A DNA stretch of 64,000 bases from Sandaracinus amylolyticus (lineage in GTDB: Bacteria; Myxococcota_A; Polyangia; Polyangiales; Sandaracinaceae). The DNA lies in NCBI RefSeq assembly GCF_021631985.1, contig NZ_CP070225.1, positions 6,634,001 through 6,698,000 on the forward strand, read 5' to 3'. Each line of letters starts with the position of its first letter. Positions within the stretch are counted from its first letter, which is position 1. Below the pieces are notes generated by a model. The model searched no databases and had not been told where the DNA came from. It saw nothing but the letters and a program-made list of their open reading frames with translations. Below are positions 44,083 through 52,374 of the stretch, piece by piece. A program made the translations under genes and the position numbers.

Positions 44083-44967
44083 TCAGATCGGGAGCGCGGC
44101 CGGCGCGCTCCAGATCTCGCCGACGCCGTAGCGGCCCGCGTCGTCGCGCGTGACGCGGCCCATCGCGGTCTCGGGGTCGTGGGTGAAGAAGAGGCGCCCT
44201 CCGCGCGCGACGAGGTCGCGGAGGAGCGCCTCCTTCTCGTCGATCAGCTTCTCGGGCCAGCGGTCGTAGCCCATCGTGATCGGCAGGTGCACCCAGGGGC
44301 GGCCCGGGATGAGATCGGCGGCGAACACGATCGGGCCGGCATCGCTCGGCACCTCGGCGAGCACGAGGCCCGGCGTGTGGCCCTCGGAGCGGTGCAGCAC
44401 GTAGTCCGGCCCGAGCGCGCGCGAGCGATCTCCGTCGGCGATCTCGAGCCGCCCGCTCGCCTCGAGCAGCGCGATCAGCTCGGGCACGAACGACGCGCGA
44501 TCGCGCGGATGCGGATGCTTCGCGCGCTCCCACGCCTCGCGGCCGACCACGAACGTCGCGTTCGGGAAGAGCAGGCGCGGCGGCTGGCCTTCTTCGTACG
44601 CGGCGAGCAGGCCGCCCGCGTGATCGAAGTGCAGATGCGAGAGCACGACGACGTCGAACTGGTCGTGCGTGGTGCCCGCGCGCGCGAGGCTCTCGAGCAG
44701 GACGTGCTCGCTCTCGACCACGCCGTAGCGATCGCGGAGCTTGGGCGAGAAGAACGCGCCGATCCCGGTCTCGAAGAGCACGCGCCGGACGCGCCCGTCG
44801 TCGTGCGTCTCCTCGACCAGCATCGCGCGGCACGCGAGCGGAATGCGGTGACGCTCGTCGGGCGCGATCCAGCGCTCCCACACCGGGCGCGGTGCGTTGC
44901 CGAACATCGCGCCTCCATCGAGGCGCTGCGAGTTGCCGAGGATCGACCAGAGGCGGCGGCGAGTCAT
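44083..44967 (-). CDS. MBL-fold metallo-hydrolase
   Basis: 294 aa. [33 protein letters not shown] matches the start of a family of MBL-fold hydrolases (N-acyl homoserine lactonase/quinolone-hydrolase-like). The metal site is [12 protein letters not shown], followed by SEGHTPG and FAADLIPG. It is likely a cytoplasmic lactonase- or esterase-like enzyme; the substrate is unknown. Divergent from the terpene synthase across 209 bases that hold short hairpins (CGGGA-ATCA-TCCCG) but no clear promoter. Confidence 0.85.
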   Translation of the reverse strand: MTRRRLWSILGNSQRLDGGAMFGNAPRPVWERWIAPDERHRIPLACRAMLVEETHDDGRVRRVLFETGIGAFFSPKLRDRYGVVESEHVLLESLARAGTTHDQFDVVVLSHLHFDHAGGLLAAYEEGQPPRLLFPNATFVVGREAWERAKHPHPRDRASFVPELIALLEASGRLEIADGDRSRALGPDYVLHRSEGHTPGLVLAEVPSDAGPIVFAADLIPGRPWVHLPITMGYDRWPEKLIDEKEALLRDLVARGGRLFFTHDPETAMGRVTRDDAGRYGVGEIWSAPAALPI

Positions 44968-45176
44968 ACGACGGACCACTACTCGAAAACACGACGAGCG
45001 TGCCGTGAGCGTCCGCGCGTCACGCGGGGAGATCCCCGACTCTGGTGGAGGACTGGAATCCACTCTCCAGCGCAGGACGGGAATCATCCCGAGCCCGAAT
45101 GAATATCCTCGTCTCGCGATCTTTACGGCCTCCGCGAGACGCCGGACGATGCTGGATAGGAGTTGGAGGGGAAGAC

Positions 45177-46250
45177 ATGCGCGCGATCGGATCCGATCTG
45201 GTGGTCCTTCCCGAGCCGGAGGCCGAGCTCTACGGGCGCGACGAATCGCCGCGATTTCGACTACGAGCTCCCGCGCATTGGCGATCACCGATTGCCATCA
45301 ACCCGCATGCGCGAGAGGCGGAGCGAGTCGTGATTCGATGGCTCGAGCATCTCGGATGCACGAACGACGAAATCCATCGAGCGCGCCAGTTCGACGTCGC
45401 GGGTTACGTCGGAATTCCCTTCCCGCGCGTCTCGTGCGAGACGACGATCCGAATCGCAAAACATCTCTCGCTGTGGTTGCTCTGGGACGACGTTCACGTC
45501 GAGTCACTGGAGCACGGTTGGCGGATCGAGCCCGCGCACGTGCTCGAGTCCCGACGTCCCGAAGGGCTCACGCGCTTCGACGAAGGCTGGTGGGAGCTCT
45601 TCTCGGAGCTCGCCGCGCGGCGGAGCGCGCGTTGGCTGCGAGACCTGTGCGACGCGATGATCGCGTGGAGCGACTCGGCACGAGCGGAGGCGATCGCCAT
45701 CGATGCGTGGCACCGGACCGGCGTGCTCCCGACGTTCGAAGAGCAGCTCGAGACGCGCATCGTCACGATCGGCATGTACCCGACGCTCCATCTGCTCGAG
45801 GACGCGCTCGATCACGAGCTCCCGCGCGAGCTCCACGAAGACCCGGTGGTGGCGCAGCTCGCGAGGACGTCCGGCGAGATCGTCGGGCTCGGCAACGAGA
45901 TCTTCAGCTTCGGGAAGGACTTCGCGCTCGGGCGGCTCAATCTCGTCTCGACGCTCATGCACGAGGCCGATCTCTCGGGCGGCGAAGCGCTCGAGGAGAT
46001 CGTGCGGATGCACGATCGCGCGCTCGAGAGATACGACCGGCTCGCAGCGTCCCTCGGCAGCTGGGGCGCGGCGGAAGATCCGTGGGTCGCGCGGTGGCTC
46101 GAGGACATCCGCCATGCGTCGCTCGGATTCAGCCTCTGGGAAGCGCGCGCTCCGCGTTACGCGGCGCACAAGGTCGTCGTGCACGGGCTCGTCGTCGAGC
46201 CGTCGTTCGTCACCGTGGAGGACGCCGACATCGGCAGGAGGTTCGGATGA
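45177..46250 (+). CDS. Class I terpene synthase
   Basis: 357 aa; GGAGGGG precedes the ATG. Signature residues are all found: the metal motif in [10 protein letters not shown] (Asp104, Asp105, Glu109), the pyrophosphate-sensor Arg194, the NSE triad NEIFSFGKD (Asn240, Ser244, Asp248, with Asp in place of the usual Glu) and Arg327-Tyr328. Arg194 is exactly 46 residues before Asn240, as is usual for bacterial terpene cyclases. It cyclises a prenyl diphosphate, most likely a sesquiterpene precursor given the size; the product is unknown. It overlaps a STAS-like gene by 4 bases. Confidence 0.9.
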   Translation: MRAIGSDLVVLPEPEAELYGRDESPRFRLRAPAHWRSPIAINPHAREAERVVIRWLEHLGCTNDEIHRARQFDVAGYVGIPFPRVSCETTIRIAKHLSLWLLWDDVHVESLEHGWRIEPAHVLESRRPEGLTRFDEGWWELFSELAARRSARWLRDLCDAMIAWSDSARAEAIAIDAWHRTGVLPTFEEQLETRIVTIGMYPTLHLLEDALDHELPRELHEDPVVAQLARTSGEIVGLGNEIFSFGKDFALGRLNLVSTLMHEADLSGGEALEEIVRMHDRALERYDRLAASLGSWGAAEDPWVARWLEDIRHASLGFSLWEARAPRYAAHKVVVHGLVVEPSFVTVEDADIGRRFG

Positions 46251-46675
46251 CCCTGAGTGTCTCGACCAGTGGGCCATTCATCGACGTCGTGGTCACGAAT
46301 GCGCTCGAGCCGGCGGATCTCGCTGCGCTGGTGGATGCGATCGAGAGGGCCCGTCGGATGGGGCCTTTCGTCGTGCTCACCGACACGCTCGCGATGAGCT
46401 CGGTGTCGCCTCAGGTCGCATCGGACTTCGCGGACGCGCTGAAGCGGATGCCGCCGCTGAAAGACGTATGGATCGGTGATGCGGTGGTCGTCAGCTCGGC
46501 AGTCGCGCGATTCGTGCTCTCGCGCCTGATCATCGTCGCTCCGCTCCCGACCGAGGTGAAGGTCTTCGACTCCCGCGCTCCGGCGCGGCAGTGGCTCGCA
46601 TCGGTGCTCGACCGCAACGGCGTGCGTGTCCCGAGCTCGCTCAGGGGGCTCGAGAACACCTCCAAGACCGCATGA
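46247..46675 (+). CDS. STAS/SpoIIAA-like protein coupled to the terpene synthase
   Basis: 142 aa, starting in the ATGA overlap with the synthase stop. [47 protein letters not shown] and VWIGDAVVVSSAVARFVLSRLII have the strand-helix order of single STAS/SEC14-like domains, also seen at 11226-11612. Such domains bind proteins or hydrophobic ligands, so a partner or product-binding role for the synthase is conceivable. There is no membrane segment. Confidence 0.65.
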   Translation: MTLSVSTSGPFIDVVVTNALEPADLAALVDAIERARRMGPFVVLTDTLAMSSVSPQVASDFADALKRMPPLKDVWIGDAVVVSSAVARFVLSRLIIVAPLPTEVKVFDSRAPARQWLASVLDRNGVRVPSSLRGLENTSKTA

Positions 46676-46683
46676 GACGACGA

Positions 46684-46713
46684 AGCCGCGGCCGACCGAG
46701 GTCGACCGCGGCT
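46684..46713. terminator. Bidirectional hairpin between convergent genes
   Basis: AGCCGCGG pairs with CCGCGGCT; after one mismatch CGACC pairs with GGTCG around a GA centre. It lies between the stops at 46675 and 46738. Confidence 0.65.
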
Positions 46714-46737
46714 CCATTCGCTACCGAGCCCTTCGGA

Positions 46738-47598
46738 TCAGCGGCACACGCGGCGCGTCGCGCCCGCCTGCCCCATCCACGGCTCGTGCGCCCAGTCCTC
46801 GTAGGGCGCGTCGAGGCGCCAGACGATCTTGTCGTCCTCGTACATCTCGACGTCGGTGTTGTCGGCGCTCGCGTAGAGGCCCCAGTGCCACTGGCACATC
46901 GTCGTGAGGCGACGGTGGAGGCCCTCGACGTGCAGGACGCTCTCGCCGTTCTGCCAGACGTGCATGTCGCCGGTGTACAGGTTCATGTAGACCGTGACGC
47001 GCACCCACTGGCGCAGCGGCATCGCGGGCGCGCCCGGCTCGATCGTCTGCGTCGCCTCGGGCCAGTAGTGCGCGGCGCGCATCACGCCGTCGCGCTGATC
47101 GAGGCCGAGCGTGACGACGCGATCGGTGTAGTCGCACGACGGATTGATCGTGAAGAGCGACATCCAGCGCCCGTTCTCGAACGCATAGCCGGCGTCGAGC
47201 CAGGTCCAGAACGTCGTCACGATGCCGTGCGGAGCGTCGAGGCCGGCGCCGCTGTTGGTGTGCGCCGGGAGGACGCGGCCGCGCGGGTCGACCTGCAGAC
47301 CGCCGTAGCCGCGGTGCACGCCCTCGGGCGAGCTCGACTCGCAGACGATCTCGCTGCGCTGGGCGTAGCGCCCGGAGTGACGGCGCGCGGTGGTGATCCC
47401 CGTGCTCTGGCACTGGTCACCCCAGTCCTCCGAGTACGAGCGACCGGTCCAGCGGCGATGATCGCCGGTCTCGAAGTCGTCGCTCCACAGCTGCGTCGCG
47501 CGGAGGCACTGCGCGCTCGACTGAGCGCTCGCGAGCGCAGGAACGAGGGTCGAAGAAAGGGCGATCACGATCGCCGCCGAAAGGCCCAACTGCTTCAT
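46738..47598 (-). CDS. Secreted concanavalin-like/polysaccharide-lyase-like protein
   Basis: 286 aa. The signal peptide ends LASAQ. SDDFETGDHRRWTGRSYSEDW, YAQRSEIVCESSSPEG, VTTFWTWLDAGY and WVRVTVYMNLYTGDMHVWQNGE follow the order of jelly-roll domains of polysaccharide lyases (such as alginate- or heparin-lyase-like families) and related lectins. I cannot assign catalytic residues. It ends in a Cys. Extracellular carbohydrate binding or cleavage is the best guess. Confidence 0.7.
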   Translation of the reverse strand: MKQLGLSAAIVIALSSTLVPALASAQSSAQCLRATQLWSDDFETGDHRRWTGRSYSEDWGDQCQSTGITTARRHSGRYAQRSEIVCESSSPEGVHRGYGGLQVDPRGRVLPAHTNSGAGLDAPHGIVTTFWTWLDAGYAFENGRWMSLFTINPSCDYTDRVVTLGLDQRDGVMRAAHYWPEATQTIEPGAPAMPLRQWVRVTVYMNLYTGDMHVWQNGESVLHVEGLHRRLTTMCQWHWGLYASADNTDVEMYEDDKIVWRLDAPYEDWAHEPWMGQAGATRRVCR

Positions 47599-47643
47599 GT
47601 GGGCCCCCTGGTAGCGCGGTATCATTCGCGAGACAAAGGTTAC

Positions 47644-48312
47644 ATGTGGGTGAGTTGGAGCACGCCGCGGGGCACACGGATCATCGAGATGGGCCAGCAT
47701 CGCGCGATGTCGATGACCTTCACGCTCGCGACTTTTCGTCGTCCCCTCGCGCCCGAGCTCGGCAACCTCGCCGCCGCGGGGTTCGGGCTGCTCGTCGCGG
47801 GGTTCGTCGCGGCGTATCCACTGATCGCCTTCGTCGGGCTCGCGCCGTGGCTCGCGATCGCGATCTCCGAGGGCATCGCGATCGCGGCGCTCGTCGTGAT
47901 CGCGCGGAACGATCACGCGGCGCAGCCCGCGGGGCAGCTTCGCATCGAAGAAGGACGCCTGCGCTTCGACGCATGGCGACGCGCGGCGATCGACGTGCCG
48001 ATCACCGACGTGCACAAGGCGATGATCCTGCAGTACGGCGACGCGCGTCCCGACGTGCTCGTCGTCACGCTCGCCTCGGAGGCGCGCCTCTTCGTGCACG
48101 CACCGAGGCTCGAGCCCGGCGTGAGCCTCGAGCACGTGCTGCACGCGATCGACGCCGCGCTGCAGAGCGCGGGCACCGCGCCCGACGTGCGCGAGGCCTC
48201 CGAGCGCGCCGCACAGGCCCAGAACAAGCGGCAGCGCATCGCGGCGATCGCAGGCGTCGTGCTCGTCGCGGTCATGATCCTCCGCGTCCTCGCCGTCGCG
48301 CTCTCGGAGTGA
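47644..48312 (+). CDS. Membrane protein with PH-like central domain, function unknown
   Basis: 222 aa from the ATG at 47644, which follows AAAGG; later in-frame ATGs at 47689 and 47707 are possible. Two helices (LGNLAAAGFGLLVAGFVAAYPLIAF and LAPWLAIAISEGIAIAALVVIA) form a hairpin. A beta-rich region (GQLRIEEGRLRFDAWRRAAIDVPITDV) resembles PH-like membrane-associated domains. A third helix closes the C-terminus. Divergent from the lyase-like gene with 45 bases between. Confidence 0.65.
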   Translation: MWVSWSTPRGTRIIEMGQHRAMSMTFTLATFRRPLAPELGNLAAAGFGLLVAGFVAAYPLIAFVGLAPWLAIAISEGIAIAALVVIARNDHAAQPAGQLRIEEGRLRFDAWRRAAIDVPITDVHKAMILQYGDARPDVLVVTLASEARLFVHAPRLEPGVSLEHVLHAIDAALQSAGTAPDVREASERAAQAQNKRQRIAAIAGVVLVAVMILRVLAVALSE

Positions 48313-48314
48313 CG

Positions 48315-48407
48315 GTCGCGCGAACCGCGCTGCTCCTCACCTTCGGCTCCAGTCGCGCGAAGCGCGCTGCTACCCGCGAACGTCGGAGACGCGCGAACAG
48401 CGCGGCT
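48315..48407 (+). repeat. Three imperfect 36-37-bp repeats with short hairpins
   Basis: TCGCGCGAACCGCGCTGCT, TCGCGCGAAGCGCGCTGCT and ACGCGCGAACAGCGCGGCTG start near 48316, 48353 and 48389. Each can form a GCGCG stem with a 3-4 base loop. They follow the stop at 48312 and may terminate transcription. From here to 48508 I see only this and a C-rich leader. Confidence 0.5.
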
Positions 48408-48508
48408 GCGCCGTGAGCTCTCCTCACCCTCACCCAGGAAGACGGCAGAACCGCCGTACCTACCACCCGCCGCCGCACGCCGAAGCCTTTCCGTGTTACC
48501 CACCCCAC

Positions 48509-50542
48509 ATGTCGCTCGGCCCGCACCCGGACCCAGTCTTCCGCCAAGCCCAGGCGCAGGGTCTCACCCACGTCTATCACGGTGAGATCAACGACCGCGT
48601 CGCGCGCTACGTCGCGAGCGCGCCCTTGCCGGCCGAGCTGTCGGGCCGCGTGCTCTTCACGGTCTTTCCGTACGAGGCCGTGTTCGACGAGCACACCGCG
48701 CGCTTCGCGCATCCACACATGCTCACTGCGCCGGGTCGCGTGCTCGCGATCGATCTCGATCCCGACGGCGCCGGAGAGCATCGCCTCACGCTGCGCGCGC
48801 TCGACGTGCAGTCGCAGCACCTGCGTGCGATCGCGCCGCAGGCCACCGTGCGCACCGACTTCGCGGAGGTGAGCTGGCTCGGCCTCGCGAACCTCGCGAA
48901 CACCACGCCGGTCCCCACGTTCGAGATCGGCAGCGGCGGACGTCGCCTCGTCGTCTCGTACGACGCCGGTCGTCCCACCGAGATCGATCCGCGCGGGCTC
49001 TGTCACGTCAGCCCGATCGGCAGCGCGCGCGACTACGAGTCCGCGGTGGGCAGCTCGTTCTCGCCGATGATCATGACGAGCGGCCATCCCGTGTACGACC
49101 CCGCGTTCGACTCGGGCCGTCCCGCGCTGCTCTTCACCAACGTCGTTCCGCGCGTGCTCGACTTCGTCACGCCGTTCTCGCAGCGCATCGTGCGCGGCGA
49201 GCTCTTCGTGACCTCGTGGGACGGCAGCTCGCGCGGCCCGGCGCGCCCGATCCGCGTCTACGTCGACGGCGATCCCGTGACGATGGAGCAGGCCTCGGCA
49301 CACCAGATCTGTCTCACCAAGGATCATCTCCTCGTCTTCAACGCGAACCTCGTGCTCAACACGTCGGCGCTCGCGGAGCCGATCCTCGGGCTGCTCACCG
49401 AGGAGGTGCGGCGCAAGCTCCCGTCGTTCGCGCGGCCCGCGCTCGACGCGATGTGGCGGCCGATCGAGAAGTTCCTGCGCGCGCCCGTGCCCGGCACCGC
49501 GTGCGACCTCTACATCATCCCGAAGGAAGCGCTGCGCCGCGCGCTCGACGACGACGAGAGCCGCCGCGTCGATGCGATGCGGGTGCGCCTGCCCGGCGAG
49601 CTCAGCCACGCGATCGCCGACTGGGACGACTCGAGCGGGCACATCACGTTCTACGCGCAGCACAACATCGGCGCCGATCCCGCGGATCAGATCCACGAGA
49701 ACGACGAGCTCGCGACCGGCGATCGCGTCGACGATCGTTATCGCGGGCTCTTCACGCACGCGACCGATCTGAACCAGGTGCGCAAGCACGTGGTGCACGT
49801 GACCTCGAGCACCGCGACGTTGCTCTCGACGACGTCGTTCCCCGATCCTGCGAGCCCGAGCGCGTTCAAGTACGGCGTGAACCTGCTCCCGCCGTGTCAG
49901 CCGCTGCCCTACGAGCTCGCGGGCGGGACGAGCGCAGCGAGCAGCCTCGCGACGCAGCTCCGCACGCAGACGCACACGTACTGGATCGCCGGCGGGTACC
50001 TCCCCGAGATCATGGCGGTGCGCACGTTCGACGACTTCCGCGCGGCGCGCACGCCGAGCCAGCGGTTGATCCCGGAGGCGCAGTTCCTCTCGAAGCTCGT
50101 CGATCCCGCGAACACGACGCAGCTCTTCCGGCTCGACGCGGATCTGAATCTCGAGAGCGCGCACTCGTTCCCGCCGGGATGGCTGATGAGCGCGCCGATC
50201 TACGTGCCGCGCGCGGGCGGGACGACCACGAAGGACGGATGGCTCGTCGGCTGCGTGACGGCCCCGACGCACCCGCACGCCGAGATCTGGATCTTCGACG
50301 CACAGCAGTCGCTCGCCACGGGACCGATCGCGAAGCTCACGCCCGCGCCCGACGAGATCGGCCTGCGTCCCGGCTTTCCGCTGCACGGGTCGTGGATCGA
50401 TCGCCAGGGGATCGAGGGCTGGGAGCGCCCCGACCTGCGCGCCGCGATCGTCGACCTGCCTCGCTACGTGAAGGTCGTCGAGACCGCGGTGATGGCCGGA
50501 GGCTTCGCCCGCCGCGCGCTGTCGCAGCTCCTCACGGGATGA
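48509..50542 (+). CDS. Carotenoid oxygenase (RPE65/CCD family)
   Basis: 677 aa from the ATG at 48509, longer than the usual 480-550. Family blocks are present: LANTTPVPTFEIGSGGRRLVVSYDAGRPTEIDPRGL, AHQICLTKDHLLVFNANLVLN, WLMSAPIYVPRAGG, DGWLVGCVTAPTHPHAEIWIFD and FPLHGSWID with its iron-ligand His. It should cleave a carotenoid or apocarotenoid double bond using non-haem iron. The N-terminal half is more divergent and the other His ligands need alignment. The 3' end carries a tandem palindrome. Confidence 0.85.
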   Translation: MSLGPHPDPVFRQAQAQGLTHVYHGEINDRVARYVASAPLPAELSGRVLFTVFPYEAVFDEHTARFAHPHMLTAPGRVLAIDLDPDGAGEHRLTLRALDVQSQHLRAIAPQATVRTDFAEVSWLGLANLANTTPVPTFEIGSGGRRLVVSYDAGRPTEIDPRGLCHVSPIGSARDYESAVGSSFSPMIMTSGHPVYDPAFDSGRPALLFTNVVPRVLDFVTPFSQRIVRGELFVTSWDGSSRGPARPIRVYVDGDPVTMEQASAHQICLTKDHLLVFNANLVLNTSALAEPILGLLTEEVRRKLPSFARPALDAMWRPIEKFLRAPVPGTACDLYIIPKEALRRALDDDESRRVDAMRVRLPGELSHAIADWDDSSGHITFYAQHNIGADPADQIHENDELATGDRVDDRYRGLFTHATDLNQVRKHVVHVTSSTATLLSTTSFPDPASPSAFKYGVNLLPPCQPLPYELAGGTSAASSLATQLRTQTHTYWIAGGYLPEIMAVRTFDDFRAARTPSQRLIPEAQFLSKLVDPANTTQLFRLDADLNLESAHSFPPGWLMSAPIYVPRAGGTTTKDGWLVGCVTAPTHPHAEIWIFDAQQSLATGPIAKLTPAPDEIGLRPGFPLHGSWIDRQGIEGWERPDLRAAIVDLPRYVKVVETAVMAGGFARRALSQLLTG

Positions 50543-50547
50543 GCGAC

Positions 50548-50581
50548 GCTACGGAATCCGTAGCGCTACGGATTCCGTAGC
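50548..50581. promoter_or_regulatory. 34-bp tandem palindrome
   Basis: GCTACGGAATCCGTAGC (50548-50564) is followed at once by GCTACGGATTCCGTAGC (50565-50581). Each 17-mer is a palindrome around a single central base (A or T), and the two together form a perfect 34-bp palindrome. It starts 5 bases after the stop at 50542. It may be a terminator or a double binding site. Confidence 0.7.
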
Positions 50582-50678
50582 ACCATTCGGCGAACGTCTG
50601 CGAAGAAGCGTGAAGCCCGAGGGACTCCTCGGCCTCGCTCGTTGCGCTCTCGCACCGAGATGAGCGACACATGCGCGC

Positions 50679-51632
50679 ATGGCTTCGCTCACTCCGTTCA
50701 AGCAGGGTCGCTTCGAAGAGCTCCCCGACGTGCCTCGCATCGCGCACGGCTTCTTCGAGCGCGAGACGATCGACGTCGACGTCGCGTGGGGACCGCGCCG
50801 CCGCGCGCGCGTGCACGTGCGCAAGCACGGCAGCGGACCGCCGCTGCTCCTGCTGCACGGCCTGATGACGTCGAGCTACTCGTGGCGCTACGTGCTCGCG
50901 CCGCTCGGCGAGCGCTTCACGTGTTACGCGCCCGATCTGCCGGGCAACGGCAAGAGCGAGCCCTGCCTCGACGGGTCGTACTCGCCGGCGTCGTTCGTCG
51001 AGTGGATCGCCGCGCTGCAAGACGCGCTCGGCATCGGCGCGGCGCCGTGCATCGCGAACTCGATGGCGGGTTATCTCGCGATGCACGCGGCGCTCGAGGG
51101 TGTGGGCTTCGAGAAGCTGATCCAGGTGCATGGCCCCGGTCTTCCCGAGGCGCGATTCGCCGCGCTCGGCATCGCGCTCTCGCTCCCGTTCGCGCACGAC
51201 GTGCTCGGTGCGGTGATCGCGCGCGACCCCGAGCGCTGGTGCCACCGCAACGTGCACTACTACGACGAGACGCTGAAGTCGCGCGAAGAGGCGCGCGAGT
51301 ACGCGGAGCCGCTGCGCACGCCCGAGGGACGGCGCGCGCTGAGCAAGTACCTGCAGGAGACGATGTCGATCGGCCCGATGCGCGCGCTGCGCGATCGACT
51401 GAGCGCGCGGCGTGATCGCGGCGAGCCGTTCCCGGTTCCGCTGATGTTCCTCTATGCGCGACGCGACCCGATGGTCCCGGCGCGCATCGGCACCGAGTAC
51501 GCGAAGCTCGTCCCCGACGCGCGCTTCGAGTGGGTCGAGGACGCGTCGCACTTCGCGCACGTCGATGCACCGGAGCGATTCCTGCCGCCGGTGACGTCGT
51601 TCTTGAACGATCGTTCAAGACGCGCGGCGTGA
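50679..51632 (+). CDS. Alpha/beta hydrolase
   Basis: 317 aa. The oxyanion segment is LLLLHGLMTSSYSWRYVL, the nucleophile lies in ANSMAGYLA (Ser128; elbow N-S-M-A-G rather than G-x-S-x-G), the acid is in ARRDPMVP (Asp263) and the base in DASHFAHVD (His291). The fold resembles haloalkane dehalogenase- or MhpC-like hydrolases. Substrate unknown. It follows the carotenoid oxygenase by 136 bases and could act on the same pathway, but the palindrome between them makes an operon uncertain. Confidence 0.88.
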   Translation: MASLTPFKQGRFEELPDVPRIAHGFFERETIDVDVAWGPRRRARVHVRKHGSGPPLLLLHGLMTSSYSWRYVLAPLGERFTCYAPDLPGNGKSEPCLDGSYSPASFVEWIAALQDALGIGAAPCIANSMAGYLAMHAALEGVGFEKLIQVHGPGLPEARFAALGIALSLPFAHDVLGAVIARDPERWCHRNVHYYDETLKSREEAREYAEPLRTPEGRRALSKYLQETMSIGPMRALRDRLSARRDRGEPFPVPLMFLYARRDPMVPARIGTEYAKLVPDARFEWVEDASHFAHVDAPERFLPPVTSFLNDRSRRAA

Positions 51633-51645
51633 GGCGGAGCGCGGC

Positions 51646-52269
51646 CTACCAGCGAACGCGAATCGATCCGTCTCCGATCGACTCCAGCGCGATCTCGATG
51701 CGCGCCCCGCCGCCGTAGTGCGCGCACACGCCCTCGACGATCCCGACCTGATAGCTCTCGAGGAAGCCCGGGAAGCCCATGAACACGATGTCCGCGGTGC
51801 GGGCGCCCGAGCGCATGTACTCGACGGTCCCGGCGTTCGAGATCACCGCGTAGGCCTGGGGCGCGCGAGAGAGCGCGTCCTCGAGGCGCGGCGCGGCGAG
51901 CTCGAACATCAAGCGCCCGGCGCGCGACTGCATGAACGCGGGGAACGCCATCCGCCCCAGCCTGCGCAGCGCCTGTCCGCGCGAGATCCGCGGGTGCAGC
52001 ACCTCCGCCGCCGCGATCTTCAGGCGCAGCCAGTCCGCGCACGGATAGTCGAAGAACGGCAGATAGCGCCGCGCCGGAAGCCCCGCGTGCGCCGCCACGT
52101 CGAGCCCGGGCACACGCCCCGACACCGTCGCGATCAGATCCGCGAAGAAGAGCCCCTTCACCGTCGCGCGGGGATGCAGCCGCGACAGGTGCGCCTCGAG
52201 GTCGACCGGCGCGTCCTCGCGGGGCGTGCGGAACAACAGGTCCGTCGAGCGCGAGGGGGAGACGGTCAT
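51646..52269 (-). CDS. DUF2378 family protein (second copy)
   Basis: 207 aa. KGLFFADLIATVSG, RRYLPFFDYPCADWLRL, QALRRLGRMAFPAFM and FLESYQVGIVEGVCAHYGGGA align with the copy at 5415-6017. The family is almost confined to myxobacteria and lacks a known function. This copy has a longer N-terminus (MTVSPSRSTDLLFRTPRED). Convergent with the hydrolase gene (13 bases apart) and divergent from lipA. Confidence 0.85.
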   Translation of the reverse strand: MTVSPSRSTDLLFRTPREDAPVDLEAHLSRLHPRATVKGLFFADLIATVSGRVPGLDVAAHAGLPARRYLPFFDYPCADWLRLKIAAAEVLHPRISRGQALRRLGRMAFPAFMQSRAGRLMFELAAPRLEDALSRAPQAYAVISNAGTVEYMRSGARTADIVFMGFPGFLESYQVGIVEGVCAHYGGGARIEIALESIGDGSIRVRW

Positions 52270-52343
52270 CTACGGCTGGCTGCTTGTGACAGCCCGCGGT
52301 GCAATCGTCGAGCGCCTCCACGCACGGCTCGCCCCCGGGAGCG

Positions 52344-52353
52344 CGTGTTATAG
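52344..52353 (+). promoter_or_regulatory. CGTGTTATAG motif upstream of lipA
   Basis: The same 10 bases stand upstream of the E1alpha gene (56033-56042). TTATAG could be a -10 box, 21 bases before the lipA ATG. No good -35 box is seen. Confidence 0.4.
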
Positions 52354-52374
52354 ACGCGCCACCCCGAGAGCCCC

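Noticed and set aside
48509-51632. A complete carotenoid or retinal biosynthesis cluster
   Set aside because: Only a carotenoid oxygenase and a generic hydrolase are present; no phytoene synthase, desaturase, cyclase or rhodopsin gene is in the window.
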